Part shown: piece by piece, positions 14,154 through 23,191 of the stretch
Layout of the letters: each line of letters begins with the position of its first letter
Position numbering within the stretch: the stretch's first letter is position 1
Origin: DATLOJ01 sp035536315
Lineage (GTDB): Bacteria; Actinomycetota; CADDZG01; JAHWKV01
Reading direction: 5' to 3'
Assembly (NCBI GenBank): GCA_035536315.1
Contig: DATLOJ010000141.1
Location: forward strand, 1-25,716
Length of the DNA stretch: 25,716 nucleotides
Notes under the pieces: model-generated
What the model was told of the DNA's origin: nothing
Databases searched by the model: none
Seen by the model: only the letters and a program-made list of their open reading frames with translations
Program-made: the position numbers and the translations under genes

Positions 14154-15539
14154 CTACCCCGCTATGCCTCGCATGATCGAGCCCAGCCAACTGACGGCCA
14201 GAACTGCAAGAAGGGACAGCACGACGGAGAAGAGCATGATGGCGAGAGCGAGGCGTGTGATCGATCTGCCGATCCCTAGCGGAACGCCTCCACGCCATGC
14301 CGAAACCTTCACGCTGCCCGGAATGACGTCGGGGATCAGGTTGTCGACCGGCTTGCGGACCGGCTCGACTCGAGAGGCGGCCTCGTAGGCACTGGTTGCC
14401 GACAGCCCCGATTGACGGGCGGATTCCCGCGATCGGCCCGGGTCCGCTTTGGGTTTCAACAGAGCCTCCAGCTTTGACCCGAGATCCTCTGAGGTCTGCG
14501 GCGGCGTTGCCGGCGTAGCGGGCTCTGTCTTCGAACCCGAGAAGCTTCGTGATGCTGCTGCTTCCTCGGCCGGCTTTGCATCGAGGTCGAAGAAGGGCGG
14601 GGCGGCCGCCGAGGAGTCCGCCGGAGCAGATGCGTTAGGGACGGATGGACTTGTCTGGGTCGGGGAAGTCGGCGATGCCAAACCCGCGCCGGGAACCTTG
14701 GTGTCCGATGGTGAAGCCGGCCCGGCGATCTGGGAACGCTCATCATTTTCGGTCCGTTCCGTTGTGACGGGACTCGGGCCTTCTTTGTCCTGAGAGGTGG
14801 CCGGGGGTACCGACGACCGAGTCCAGCCGGACGCCGGAGATCGCAGCGGCGTGGCTGCTGAGGACAAGGGTTCGCTCGTGGGGGAATCCCCAAGCGGTAC
14901 ATCCGAATCGGGGGCTGGGGCGGAGGTCGCGGACGTAGCGGTCATCGGTGATGCAGGCGTTATGGGTCCGGCGTCGGCTCCGGGTTGTGGTGTGGCGGAA
15001 GAAGAAGTTTCGCCTTCCGGGACGAGGCCCCCGGTTTCAACGGAACTCACAGCTTCAGATCCCTGGATCGCTGGCTCCGCGTGTCCGGGGCCGCTCTCGG
15101 CAGTCGACGCGGTCTGCGAGGGTCCGGATGCCGAAGACTCTGCAAGTGTCTCCGATGCAACGCCGGCGGCCGGAATTGCATCTTCTTCAGCAGGCGTTGG
15201 ATCGGCCTCCCTAGGAGGCGATTGCAAGGGGAGTGGTTCGGTCCTCAGCTCGATCGGCTCGAGAGGCGGAACTGCGAGCGTCTGACTGACGGAGGTCTCG
15301 GCCTCCTCGTCCATTCCCCGAGGCGCGGTTGCATTCTCGGAGGCAGGAGTTTCCGGCGATCCTTCCTTGCCGTTGGTTGCTTCTTTCAGATTCTCGTCGC
15401 TGCCCGGGTTCTGGTCTGTCGTTGTAGCGCTCCTTGAGCGGATAACCTGTTTCTCAGGCCGCATTTTGATACCCAGCGTCAGGACGATGAGTACTGCAGC
15501 GGCCGCGTGAAGAAGGAGTATGACAATCAAAACGCTCAC
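14154..15539 (-). CDS. low-complexity protein with two terminal membrane segments
   Basis: I do not recognise this 461-residue protein. It has an N-terminal hydrophobic helix (about 3-25, VLIVILLLHAAAAVLIVLTLG) and a C-terminal one (about 430-455, LALAIMLFSVVLSLLAVLAV). Between them lie nearly 400 residues very rich in Ser, Pro, Thr, Ala and Glu with no recognisable domain, probably disordered. It could span the envelope surface as a tethered spacer. The start is GTG 15539 without a clear ribosome site. It is divergent from the YlbL-type protease gene with 74 bp between the chosen starts. Other frames are also open over this biased stretch, but only this one has membrane segments at both ends. 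Confidence 0.7.
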   Translation of the reverse strand: MSVLIVILLLHAAAAVLIVLTLGIKMRPEKQVIRSRSATTTDQNPGSDENLKEATNGKEGSPETPASENATAPRGMDEEAETSVSQTLAVPPLEPIELRTEPLPLQSPPREADPTPAEEDAIPAAGVASETLAESSASGPSQTASTAESGPGHAEPAIQGSEAVSSVETGGLVPEGETSSSATPQPGADAGPITPASPMTATSATSAPAPDSDVPLGDSPTSEPLSSAATPLRSPASGWTRSSVPPATSQDKEGPSPVTTERTENDERSQIAGPASPSDTKVPGAGLASPTSPTQTSPSVPNASAPADSSAAAPPFFDLDAKPAEEAAASRSFSGSKTEPATPATPPQTSEDLGSKLEALLKPKADPGRSRESARQSGLSATSAYEAASRVEPVRKPVDNLIPDVIPGSVKVSAWRGGVPLGIGRSITRLALAIMLFSVVLSLLAVLAVSWLGSIMRGIAG

Positions 15540-15613
15540 GGTAAAAGATTGTGACCTACATTAGGTCGCCCCAGACTGCATCTGAGCAGTCTTACTTTGC
15601 CCCTATTCGCTCG

Positions 15614-16576
15614 ATGCTGGCCAAGATCAACGCAATCGTCCTCATCCTGGCTCTGTCCTCCGTAGTCAAGCTCAACTACGTTGCGCTCTACCCCGGTCCG
15701 ACGAGGGACGCGGAAAAGCTGACGAAGGTCGATGCACGGACCTACTCGTCAGAAGGGTCCTTCAACCTCACCACCGTTCGCCTGCTGGACCGGCCCACCA
15801 TCGCGGAGGCGATCAATGCAGCCTGGGACAGGGAAAGCTCCGTCCACCCACGGCGCCTCTTTTATCCGGAGGACCTGTCGGACACTCAGATTCATCAAAG
15901 GCAGGCTGCTCAGATGGATCAAAGCCAGGACGCGGCAGCCCTTGCCGCATTGTCACTGTTGGGACTCACCCCCTGTGGGGGAGTCGTAGAGATCAGGTCG
16001 GTTGAGGAAACCGCCCCCTCTTTCCAATTCCTTCGAGCCGGCGACGTGGTCATCAGTGTCGATGGAACGCGGACCATGACTTTGGAGGAACTCAACAAGG
16101 CAGTCCGGCGGCACCCCATAGGAGAGACGATGACGCTCGGGGTATGTAGGGAAGGGGCCCCCACCGAGTTCACGTTCGCGACTACGTCATCGCCCAGCGC
16201 TCCAAGCAAGTCGGCTATCGGTGTGACACTGGGGTGGGTAGCGCTTCCTTTCAGCGTGAAGATCGATGCCTCCGAGATAGGGGGCCCGTCTGCGGGACTG
16301 ATTTTCGCACTCGCAATCTACGACCTGCTTGTGCCTGAGGATCTGACCGGAGGGAAGACGATCGCCGGAACCGGGGCCATCACACCCGAAGGGATCGTCG
16401 AAATCGTCGGTGGAGTGCCTCACAAAGTCGAAGGAGCAGAGGCAATCAAGGCAGAGATCTTTCTGGCGCCAATTTCCGAAGTGGGGGAGGCCAGGGCTGC
16501 ACTGGAGTCGGATATGCAGGTCATCGGTGTCCGGACCCTCGCAGAGGCAGTCGAGGTACTAAGGAAACTGGGCTAG
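15614..16576 (+). CDS. YlbL-type PDZ and Lon (S16) serine protease
   Basis: From ATG 15614 the protein has 320 residues: an N-terminal membrane helix (about 5-22, INAIVLILALSSVVKL) followed by YPGPT; a PDZ region (about 125-180, FLRAGDVVISVDGTRTMTLEEL); and a Lon-type proteolytic domain (about 195-318) with catalytic S226 in GGPSAGL and K271 in VGGVPHKVEGA. The Ser-Lys spacing fits the S16 family. It acts outside the membrane as a quality-control or processing protease. GTG 15551 is an in-frame alternative adding 21 residues. In mycobacteria I recall the homologue lying next to the UPF0182 gene; here four genes lie between them. Confidence 0.9.
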   Translation: MLAKINAIVLILALSSVVKLNYVALYPGPTRDAEKLTKVDARTYSSEGSFNLTTVRLLDRPTIAEAINAAWDRESSVHPRRLFYPEDLSDTQIHQRQAAQMDQSQDAAALAALSLLGLTPCGGVVEIRSVEETAPSFQFLRAGDVVISVDGTRTMTLEELNKAVRRHPIGETMTLGVCREGAPTEFTFATTSSPSAPSKSAIGVTLGWVALPFSVKIDASEIGGPSAGLIFALAIYDLLVPEDLTGGKTIAGTGAITPEGIVEIVGGVPHKVEGAEAIKAEIFLAPISEVGEARAALESDMQVIGVRTLAEAVEVLRKLG

Positions 16577-16609
16577 GTACCACTTTCGGCTGTTTTCTCA
16601 AAATGGCCA

Positions 16610-16638
16610 GGTTCGCGCCGAACCACTAAGTGACACTT
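16610..16638. promoter_or_regulatory. two adjacent inverted repeats before the histidine kinase gene
   Basis: GGTTCG-CGC-CGAACC (16610-16624) is a perfect 6-bp hairpin, and AAGTG-A-CACTT (16628-16638) is a perfect 5-bp palindrome. They fill most of the 88-bp gap between the protease and the kinase genes. The first may act as a terminator without a U-run; the second may be an operator. Neither is proven. Confidence 0.35.
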
Positions 16639-16664
16639 GAGCGGGCGTAACCTCTATTCAATCG

Positions 16665-19445
16665 ATGAACTCAGTTGCGGTTCCTTTTCACTTTGCGGCG
16701 ACATTTCTCATGACGGTCGCATGTTTTGGCGCGGCATGGGCGGCGGCCACCGGAGAAGGGATGGGGCCTGCCGAGAAGTGGCCGCGCCGTTACTTCGTGG
16801 CCGGATGGATCGTCCTGGGGATTGGGCAGCTGGCTCACGGTGCTCTGTTCTTCGCGAGCGAGCTGGATGCCGAGGCAGTTGCCCTGCGATTCGGGGGAAT
16901 GGCGCTGATCGTCTTCGGCATGCTTCCGCGCTCACCCGCAAATGCAGCCAATGCTGTTGTGTTCCCAGTCATTGGCCCTGCCTTTTTGTCGGCGGCGGGG
17001 GCCTGGCTGTCGTGGCGCAGGCCCATCTTGTCGAAGCCTCTCTCGTTCGCATTTGGCGCTATGGCTGCAGCGGAGCTTCTTGTCGCGGGATCCTCCGGAA
17101 GAGATACCGGATGGGTGCTCGGGCACGCGATGCAACTGGCAGCATCGGTCCTCATCTTCTTATGGGTATCGCGCGTTCTTGCTACTTCCATCCGCACCCG
17201 GTTCGTTGGAATTTTCCTGGCGATACTGCTAATCGCTCTGCTCGTTGTCTCGAGTGCGATGACGCAGATCTTCACGTCGAACGTCACGGAAGAGGCGCTT
17301 CGCGATGCCGCCCAGACGGCCGAATCGCAGCAGGCCTTGGTTCAGGCCAGAGTCGACGACGCAATTTCTGATGCGGGGCAGGTTGCTGGAACCAATGCCG
17401 CCAGGACTCTGGTTGCGAACAGAGATCCGCAGCTCGCCGATCAGGTTGCTCAGTTTCAGTCGCCAGGCGGCTTGTTCGATGCATTTGACTTCATGGCCTT
17501 CCTCGATAACGGGGGCCAGGTACTCGCCGTTTCCGCTGCCGGGCAAAGCGGCACGCCCAACCTCGACAACTCAGAGGCAATAGCGCTTGCCGGCACAGAC
17601 GTCGTGCAGTCCGCACTCGCCGGGAACGCGGCGGGGTCTCTCGACACACTTGGGCCTCGCAGGATCGTTCTGGTCGGAGCCCACCCTGTTTTCAACCCGG
17701 CAGGGTTCGACCCCCCGGGAGCCCCGCAGGGGATTGCCGGCGCGCTGGTGCTGGGATCGGTGGTGGACGTCGATTACTTGAATTCGCTAAAGCGCGACGG
17801 CGAGCAGGAAGTCCTTCTTATTACGGCCACTTCCGTTCTCGCCTCGACCACTTCCGATACAGCCGGGGTTTTGGAGCAAAGGGAAGCAATAACCAGGACA
17901 GTTTTCGACAGGCAGGAGATTTTTACTCGCAGAGGCGACATCGGAGCGACCGAATACTTCAGCTCGTACATCCCTTTGAAAAGAGCGGACGGGCGAGCCG
18001 TCGGAGCCCTTGTGATCGCACAGCGATCGGACGTTCTCGAGCTGACCCAGAGAGACGTTGGGCGGACATTGTTTCTTCTGGCTCTGCTGTCGACTGTCCT
18101 TGCAATCGCGCTTTCCTTCTTCTCGGGGACGCGAATAACCGATCCCATAAGGCAGCTGACCGCCGCGGCAGAAAGTCTCAGCCGAGGCGAGCTTGGCAGT
18201 GAGGTGAAGCTCGAATCGCGGGACGAGGTGGGCATTCTCGGCCGGACTTTCAACTCCATGTCCGGCTCGATGCTTGGCCTTACAAACGAACTCAAGCAGG
18301 CAGCAGAGGAGGAGTTCCGGCTGAGAAGCCGGCTCGAGGCGATCCTTCAGTCCATGAGTGATGGAGTCGTCGCCGCCGACGCCGACGCGCGAATCGTGGC
18401 GTTGAACAAAGAGGCGGAGAGACTGCTCGGAGTGTCTTCAAGCAAGGCAGTTGGGAAGGGGCTGGCTGACACCTTGCTTGTCTTCGATCGCACTGGAAAC
18501 AGAATTCAAACGAAGGTTCTCCACGAGGGTGGCGGGTCGAGGTTCTCCGGCTGGGCCTCCCGGCCGGATGGGACGCCGGTCGCGGTCACATCGTCGCCGC
18601 TCGGGGAAGAGGGCGACCTATCGGGAACAGTGATCCTGCTGCGGGACCTGACCCAGGAGCTCGAGGTTGATCGGATGAAGACCGAGTTTCTCTCCAACAT
18701 CTCTCATGAGCTGCGGACTCCCCTGACTCCTATCAGAGGTTTTGTCGAAATCCTGAAGAAGAAGGAGTTTCCGAGAAAGCAGACAGTTGAGTACCTGACT
18801 GCTATCTCCACTTCCGCCCAAAGCATGGAGCGCATCGTCAACATGCTCGTGGAGTTCTCGCAGATGGAGGCGGGAAGACTCGTGCCTCGAAAGGCCCCCA
18901 CGGATTTGGGCGAGGTAGTCACGAAGCTCATTGAGTCGCGGCAAGCACGACATCCCGATGTCAAGTTCGAGAAGGTGGGTTTTCGAGGTCTTCCCAAAAC
19001 AGACCTGGACCAGCGGCTCATAGCCCTTGCAATCGACGAACTGATCGATAACGCAGTGAAGTTCGGTTCCGGCAGCAAGGTAACGATCAGCGCGATGACC
19101 GGCGGCTCTGGAAAGAACGGCCGAAGTGGCGTTCGGCTGAATGTTGTCGATCGTGGCATTGGTATGACTGCGGATCAGATCGTCGCGGCTCAAAAAGATT
19201 TCGAGCAGGCGGATGCATCAGCGACCAGGGCGTACGGGGGCCTTGGGCTTGGACTCGCGTACGTAAAGAGAATTGTGAGCGCCCACGGGGGCAGGTTGTC
19301 GATCGAGAGCTCCCCGGGGAAGGGATCGACTTTCAGCATCCTTTTTCCCGCATCCGCGGTTGTGCACGACACGAAATCAACGCGAGATCGAAGCAACGGG
19401 GCGGCCAAGAGAGCTAAAGCGAAGCCGGCACCCAGAAAGCGATGA
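16665..19445 (+). CDS. membrane sensor histidine kinase (multi-TM, extracellular sensor, HAMP, PAS, HisKA, HATPase)
   Basis: The 926-residue protein begins with a multi-helix membrane region (about 1-205, six to seven helices). An extracytoplasmic sensor (about 205-465) follows, then another membrane helix (about 467-488). A HAMP linker (about 488-540) starts TRITDPIRQL, and a PAS domain (about 550-660) has AILQSMSDGVVAADADARIVALN. HisKA has FLSNISHELRTPLTPIRGF with phospho-acceptor H681, and HATPase_c has the N box ELIDNAVKFG, then VVDRGIGMT and GGLGLGLAYVKRIV. It is complete, and no response regulator gene is adjacent. Having both a multi-helix input region and a periplasmic sensor is elaborate. 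Its stop overlaps the FecR-like lipoprotein start (ATGA at 19442-19445), so that protein is probably a functional partner. Confidence 0.93.
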   Translation: MNSVAVPFHFAATFLMTVACFGAAWAAATGEGMGPAEKWPRRYFVAGWIVLGIGQLAHGALFFASELDAEAVALRFGGMALIVFGMLPRSPANAANAVVFPVIGPAFLSAAGAWLSWRRPILSKPLSFAFGAMAAAELLVAGSSGRDTGWVLGHAMQLAASVLIFLWVSRVLATSIRTRFVGIFLAILLIALLVVSSAMTQIFTSNVTEEALRDAAQTAESQQALVQARVDDAISDAGQVAGTNAARTLVANRDPQLADQVAQFQSPGGLFDAFDFMAFLDNGGQVLAVSAAGQSGTPNLDNSEAIALAGTDVVQSALAGNAAGSLDTLGPRRIVLVGAHPVFNPAGFDPPGAPQGIAGALVLGSVVDVDYLNSLKRDGEQEVLLITATSVLASTTSDTAGVLEQREAITRTVFDRQEIFTRRGDIGATEYFSSYIPLKRADGRAVGALVIAQRSDVLELTQRDVGRTLFLLALLSTVLAIALSFFSGTRITDPIRQLTAAAESLSRGELGSEVKLESRDEVGILGRTFNSMSGSMLGLTNELKQAAEEEFRLRSRLEAILQSMSDGVVAADADARIVALNKEAERLLGVSSSKAVGKGLADTLLVFDRTGNRIQTKVLHEGGGSRFSGWASRPDGTPVAVTSSPLGEEGDLSGTVILLRDLTQELEVDRMKTEFLSNISHELRTPLTPIRGFVEILKKKEFPRKQTVEYLTAISTSAQSMERIVNMLVEFSQMEAGRLVPRKAPTDLGEVVTKLIESRQARHPDVKFEKVGFRGLPKTDLDQRLIALAIDELIDNAVKFGSGSKVTISAMTGGSGKNGRSGVRLNVVDRGIGMTADQIVAAQKDFEQADASATRAYGGLGLGLAYVKRIVSAHGGRLSIESSPGKGSTFSILFPASAVVHDTKSTRDRSNGAAKRAKAKPAPRKR

Positions 19446-20593
19446 CGAAGCCTCGCCGCATCATGGTCGTCCTGTTAACCACTGCCTTTCTTGCTGGTTG
19501 CTTCGGACCTGAAGAGGCCGGCACTCAGCCAATGGAAGTCAGAGTCCTGACGGGAACAGCTCGCGTGATGCACGAAGGTCAAAGCAAGAGCTTGAAGACT
19601 CGAGGCGCGATTGAGGTCGGTGACAGGGTCGTCGTTCCCAAGAATTCGGCTGCTGAAGTCAGGCTCGCGGGTGCCAGAAGGTTCGAGCTCACGGGTGGAG
19701 AGGTTCGAGTGGATGCGGGCAACCGGCTCACACTCCAGTCCGGACTCCTGCTTGGAATCGTCAGATCGCGAGCCGCAGTCGAGTCCGGATCCTTTTCGGT
19801 CTCCGCAGGCAACGGGACCTTTCGGGTCGACCGTGGAATCTCCGCCAGAGTTGCGAGCTACCGTGGAGGAGCGCTCCGAGTAAGCGGGCCAGGATCCCGT
19901 CTGGAAGTCCCTCCCCTTCGTCAGGCCGTAATAGCAGGGTCAGAAATTCCGCGAGCACCCGACCCTCTTCGTGTTTCCGCCGGAGATCAATGGGACAGGC
20001 GATTTCTGTCCGAAGTGATCGAGACCGACGAGTCGTTAACGAACTTCGCAAGGGGTCTGGAGGCGCAGCTCGGGCCCGACGAAGGGGTGTCCTTCTTTCA
20101 ACGAGTCCTTCCCGAGGTCGACTCTTCGTTTATTGCCGCCTTTGCGGGCAACCGCCGAGCCGACCTTTTAATAGGGCTTCTGCTGGCGATGGAGGCCGAA
20201 GGAAACGGCAGGACTGTTGCGGAGCGCTTCACTTCTGCATTCAACCTCTGGAGCGAAGGCGCGTCGTGGGGTCTTGTGGCGTATGAGTTCAAGGTAAAGA
20301 AAGACGCGATCTTCACGCGGCTTCTGGATGCCATTCAGCGTGCCGGTTTGGAGATAGTCGGAGTCACAGGGGCTCCCCCCAGTCCTTCATCGCGAAGACC
20401 TTCCTCCGGGCCCTCGCCATCGCCAACGCCGGGTGGGCGCGGCCCCGACCCGAGTCCGGCCCCCTCACCCGGAGGCAGCCCCTCCCCATCTCCATCGAGC
20501 CCTACTCCGAGCCCAGTCCAGTCAATACTCGACGACCTCCTCGGAGGGAGTGACGGAGGTCAGTGGGTGCCGCTGATCCCGGCTCTTCGATAA
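19442..20593 (+). CDS. FecR-domain-like lipoprotein with Pro/Ser-rich region
   Basis: The 383-residue protein has a lipoprotein signal peptide with lipobox LAGC and C20 as the lipidated residue. A FecR-like beta-rich domain (about 30-165) includes EVRVLTGTARVMHEGQ, GAIEVGDRVVVPKNSAAEVRL and LTLQSGLLLGIVRS. A helical region (about 185-320) follows, then a Pro/Ser/Gly-rich stretch (about 325-370). FecR domains bind or sense at the outside of the membrane. The start overlaps the kinase stop by 4 nt, so the lipoprotein may be a sensory or structural partner of that kinase; this is inferred. The family call rests on the strand pattern and is moderate. Confidence 0.8.
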   Translation: MTKPRRIMVVLLTTAFLAGCFGPEEAGTQPMEVRVLTGTARVMHEGQSKSLKTRGAIEVGDRVVVPKNSAAEVRLAGARRFELTGGEVRVDAGNRLTLQSGLLLGIVRSRAAVESGSFSVSAGNGTFRVDRGISARVASYRGGALRVSGPGSRLEVPPLRQAVIAGSEIPRAPDPLRVSAGDQWDRRFLSEVIETDESLTNFARGLEAQLGPDEGVSFFQRVLPEVDSSFIAAFAGNRRADLLIGLLLAMEAEGNGRTVAERFTSAFNLWSEGASWGLVAYEFKVKKDAIFTRLLDAIQRAGLEIVGVTGAPPSPSSRRPSSGPSPSPTPGGRGPDPSPAPSPGGSPSPSPSSPTPSPVQSILDDLLGGSDGGQWVPLIPALR

Positions 20594-20642
20594 GGCCGCA
20601 TCGGCTCTATTACGTTTCCAAGGGTCGGTTAGGCTGGCTTGG

Positions 20643-21506
20643 ATGAACCAAGCTCAGCCGGTGAGGATGACCTATGAAAAGGCCCGTGGACTGCTTCTCA
20701 CAGTTGGGGCGGCCGTTCTCATTGGCTTGGCCCTTTACCAATGGGTGACCGCAAAGAACCCGACTGAGGTCGCAGGAACCCTTCTGTTCATTCCAGTTTT
20801 TCTTGCCTTCGTCTACTGGGGGGTCGCAGGCGGACTGGTGGGAGGTGTCCTCGCGGCGGTTGGTTACCTGGCCCTTTATTACGAGACCATCAGTGCGATT
20901 GGGTTCGGGCAGCTGGCTCCGCAGCTGATCGGAAGGATGCTCTCCTATGTGGTCTTCGGCGTGCTGGGAGGATGGGCTGAGGGCCGGATGAAGTCCTCGT
21001 TGAACAAGCTGCAGAAACATGATCAGATCTGCGATTCCACCGGTCTTTACAACGCACGCTTCTTTGTGCTCGATGCAGACCTCGAAATCGCAAGGGCGAG
21101 GCGGTATCAGTCGACTTTCTCGGCAGCTGTAATCGATATTCCTGTGTCCCTGCTGGGATCCCTTTCTCGCCGAAAGGTCGGTGCCCTTTTGCATGGCCTG
21201 GGTAGTCAGTTTTGGAAGAGTGTCCGGCAGGTCGATAGACCCGTGTATGGGTATTCGGGAACACTCCACCGGTTTGCTGTGCTCCTTCCGGAGACGCCCA
21301 AGGAAGGGGCTCAGGTGTTCGTCGACAAAACGAAGGAACGTGTGGTCGACTGGTTGAAAACGGAAGGCGTCGCTATTGACCGGGAGCAAGTCAAGGGCAC
21401 AGTCTTGACCTTCCCCGTAGATGAAACACTTCTGACGGGGTTGCGCGATGAGTTTGCGGAGATTGAGCGCGCCGAGTTCAGCGACAAGACGTCTGGAGTG
21501 AGGTGA
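20643..21506 (+). CDS. membrane protein with degenerate GGDEF domain
   Basis: The 287-residue protein has four membrane helices (about 16-35, 42-62, 63-81 and 97-112). A GGDEF-like domain follows with DSTGLYNARFF (131-141) and LEIARARRYQSTFS as in diguanylate cyclases. At the active site, however, the expected GGDEF is replaced in YSGTLHRFAVLLP (204-216), so cyclase activity is very unlikely. It may bind a ligand or act as a scaffold. It begins 49 nt after the FecR-like gene, and its stop overlaps the next gene (GTGA at 21503-21506). Confidence 0.8.
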   Translation: MNQAQPVRMTYEKARGLLLTVGAAVLIGLALYQWVTAKNPTEVAGTLLFIPVFLAFVYWGVAGGLVGGVLAAVGYLALYYETISAIGFGQLAPQLIGRMLSYVVFGVLGGWAEGRMKSSLNKLQKHDQICDSTGLYNARFFVLDADLEIARARRYQSTFSAAVIDIPVSLLGSLSRRKVGALLHGLGSQFWKSVRQVDRPVYGYSGTLHRFAVLLPETPKEGAQVFVDKTKERVVDWLKTEGVAIDREQVKGTVLTFPVDETLLTGLRDEFAEIERAEFSDKTSGVR

Positions 21507-23191
21507 GCTTGGAACCAGAGGAAATCGAAAGAAGAAATTTCGCCATGTCCTTGCGCGGCTACGACCGCGATGAGGTCGACAAATTCATGCAGGAAGTGGC
21601 TGGTCTCCTGCGCGATCAGCAGAGGCTTCTCGAATCGGCAGAGAGTAATGCCTCGGAGGCCGTTCGCCAGCAGGAAACTGCAGTCGAGGAAGCAGTGGCC
21701 GCGGCGATCCAGGAACTGCCGGCCCCCGAGCCGGCCCCGGATGCTCTTCAGCAGGGCGCCGACCCTGAGGCCGTCTTTCGTCAAATCGGTGAGGAAACAT
21801 CGAAGATTCTGATTGCCGCCAGAAGCGCCGGCGAAGAGATCCTCGCCACGGCCCGCAGCGACGCGGCAGAGCTTCTTCTCAACGCGCGGCGCGAATCCAA
21901 GAAGGTCGCAGATCACAGCGAGGCAGAGCGGGCAGAGGCCGAGCGAGATTTAGCGTTTCTGCGAGAGGCGCGTGCGCTGCTGGCCACACAGCTCGAGGAT
22001 ATTCAACGAAGGTTAGGAGAGTCGATATCCCGGCTTCGCAATCCCGTGGAAGACTCGGCTCTCGAGCGCAGAAAGAAGGCACAGGAGACGCCACCTCCTC
22101 CCAAAGTCCGGGAAGCGGAATGGGCTTCCGAGCAAAACAGCGCTGCGCCCGAAGTCACTTCTGAGCGGGCTCGGGAATCCGACGGGCCACGGCACCTCAC
22201 CGTCGCGCCCCCGGACTCCTCGTCGGAAGTCCAGATCGAACAGCAGCCCGCCACGCCCCCAGACGCCGCGGAGAATGCCGCATCTGATGCGGAGAATCGA
22301 TCTTCAACCGACAGTCTCGAAGAAGCCGCGACTGATGGAGCGACCAAACCCCGCGCAGCCCTTTCAACACTTCTGGATGAGATCAGAGCGGAGCGTGAGG
22401 CGGGCCGGGCACAGGTGGAGCGAGCCCTGGCCGGGGACCAGGCCCCCGCGGAGCAGGGGGCCGAACAGAACTCCGAGGCCCACGTGGGTACACCCCAGGA
22501 AACGGCCCCGGTCGCGCAAACGAACACCTACCTGATCGCAAGAGACGAGTCCTTGGGGGATAAGCCTCGGATCACCTCCCGAAGAATCAAGCGTTTGCTG
22601 CAGGAGGATCAGAACGAGTTGCTCGATCTGCTGCGCACCAAGAGAGGCAGGGGCACTGCCGAGGAGAACATGCCGCCTCAGGAGGAACAGTTCGGAAGGT
22701 TTCGTCGGGCTCTCGTTGAATCTCTGGGCTCGGCATTCGAGGCTGGGTGGGCCTCTGCCGGTGGCGAGGGAGACGCCGATCCCAGTGGAGCCATCGAAGG
22801 GTTGGTTCGAAAGCAGCTCTTGACTCCGCTGCGCACCGAAGTACAGAAGGCGGTCGAGTCAGGCTTGGAGGCCGGAGACACTTCCAGCTCCATAGCGGAG
22901 AGGGCCGGCGACATCTACCGCGTCTGGAAGGGCGTGCGCACCGGGCTTCTTGGAGCAGGAATGACATACTCCGCGTTTCATCAGGGGATGGTGGCTGCTT
23001 GGAAAGGGCGCGGAGTTAAGCAGAAGCACTGGGTGCTCTCGGAAGACGAGATGGACTGTCCTCGTGACGTTTGCAAGACGAACGAAGACGCCGGCCCCGT
23101 CGCAATAGAGGACGCATTTGCGAGCGGGCACATCGCGCCTCCCGCTCACGGAGGGTGCACCTGCACCATCAGCGAGTGGAGTAGGGACTAA
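21503..23191 (+). CDS. DivIVA-domain protein with C-terminal phage-head-morphogenesis-like (Mu F) domain
   Basis: This 562-residue fusion begins with a DivIVA domain (about 3-40, EEIERRNFAMSLRGYDRDEV then DKFMQEV). A long charged, coiled-coil and low-complexity middle follows (about 40-335). The C-terminal domain (about 370-562) ends with C519, C524, H549, C552 and C554 in CPRDVC and PPAHGGCTCTI. This Cys/His pattern is typical of the C-terminus of phage Mu F/SPP1 gp7-type minor head proteins. DivIVA domains bind curved membrane at poles and septa. What a phage-derived module does here is unknown. The GTG start overlaps the previous stop by 4 nt, and its TAA shares one base with the next ATG. 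No other phage genes are seen, so it is not a prophage remnant in any obvious way. Confidence 0.8.
   Translation: MSLEPEEIERRNFAMSLRGYDRDEVDKFMQEVAGLLRDQQRLLESAESNASEAVRQQETAVEEAVAAAIQELPAPEPAPDALQQGADPEAVFRQIGEETSKILIAARSAGEEILATARSDAAELLLNARRESKKVADHSEAERAEAERDLAFLREARALLATQLEDIQRRLGESISRLRNPVEDSALERRKKAQETPPPPKVREAEWASEQNSAAPEVTSERARESDGPRHLTVAPPDSSSEVQIEQQPATPPDAAENAASDAENRSSTDSLEEAATDGATKPRAALSTLLDEIRAEREAGRAQVERALAGDQAPAEQGAEQNSEAHVGTPQETAPVAQTNTYLIARDESLGDKPRITSRRIKRLLQEDQNELLDLLRTKRGRGTAEENMPPQEEQFGRFRRALVESLGSAFEAGWASAGGEGDADPSGAIEGLVRKQLLTPLRTEVQKAVESGLEAGDTSSSIAERAGDIYRVWKGVRTGLLGAGMTYSAFHQGMVAAWKGRGVKQKHWVLSEDEMDCPRDVCKTNEDAGPVAIEDAFASGHIAPPAHGGCTCTISEWSRD

Noticed and set aside
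21503..23191. Prophage remnant
   Set aside because: Only the C-terminal domain resembles a phage protein, it is fused in frame to DivIVA, and it is embedded in a coupled housekeeping-like gene run.
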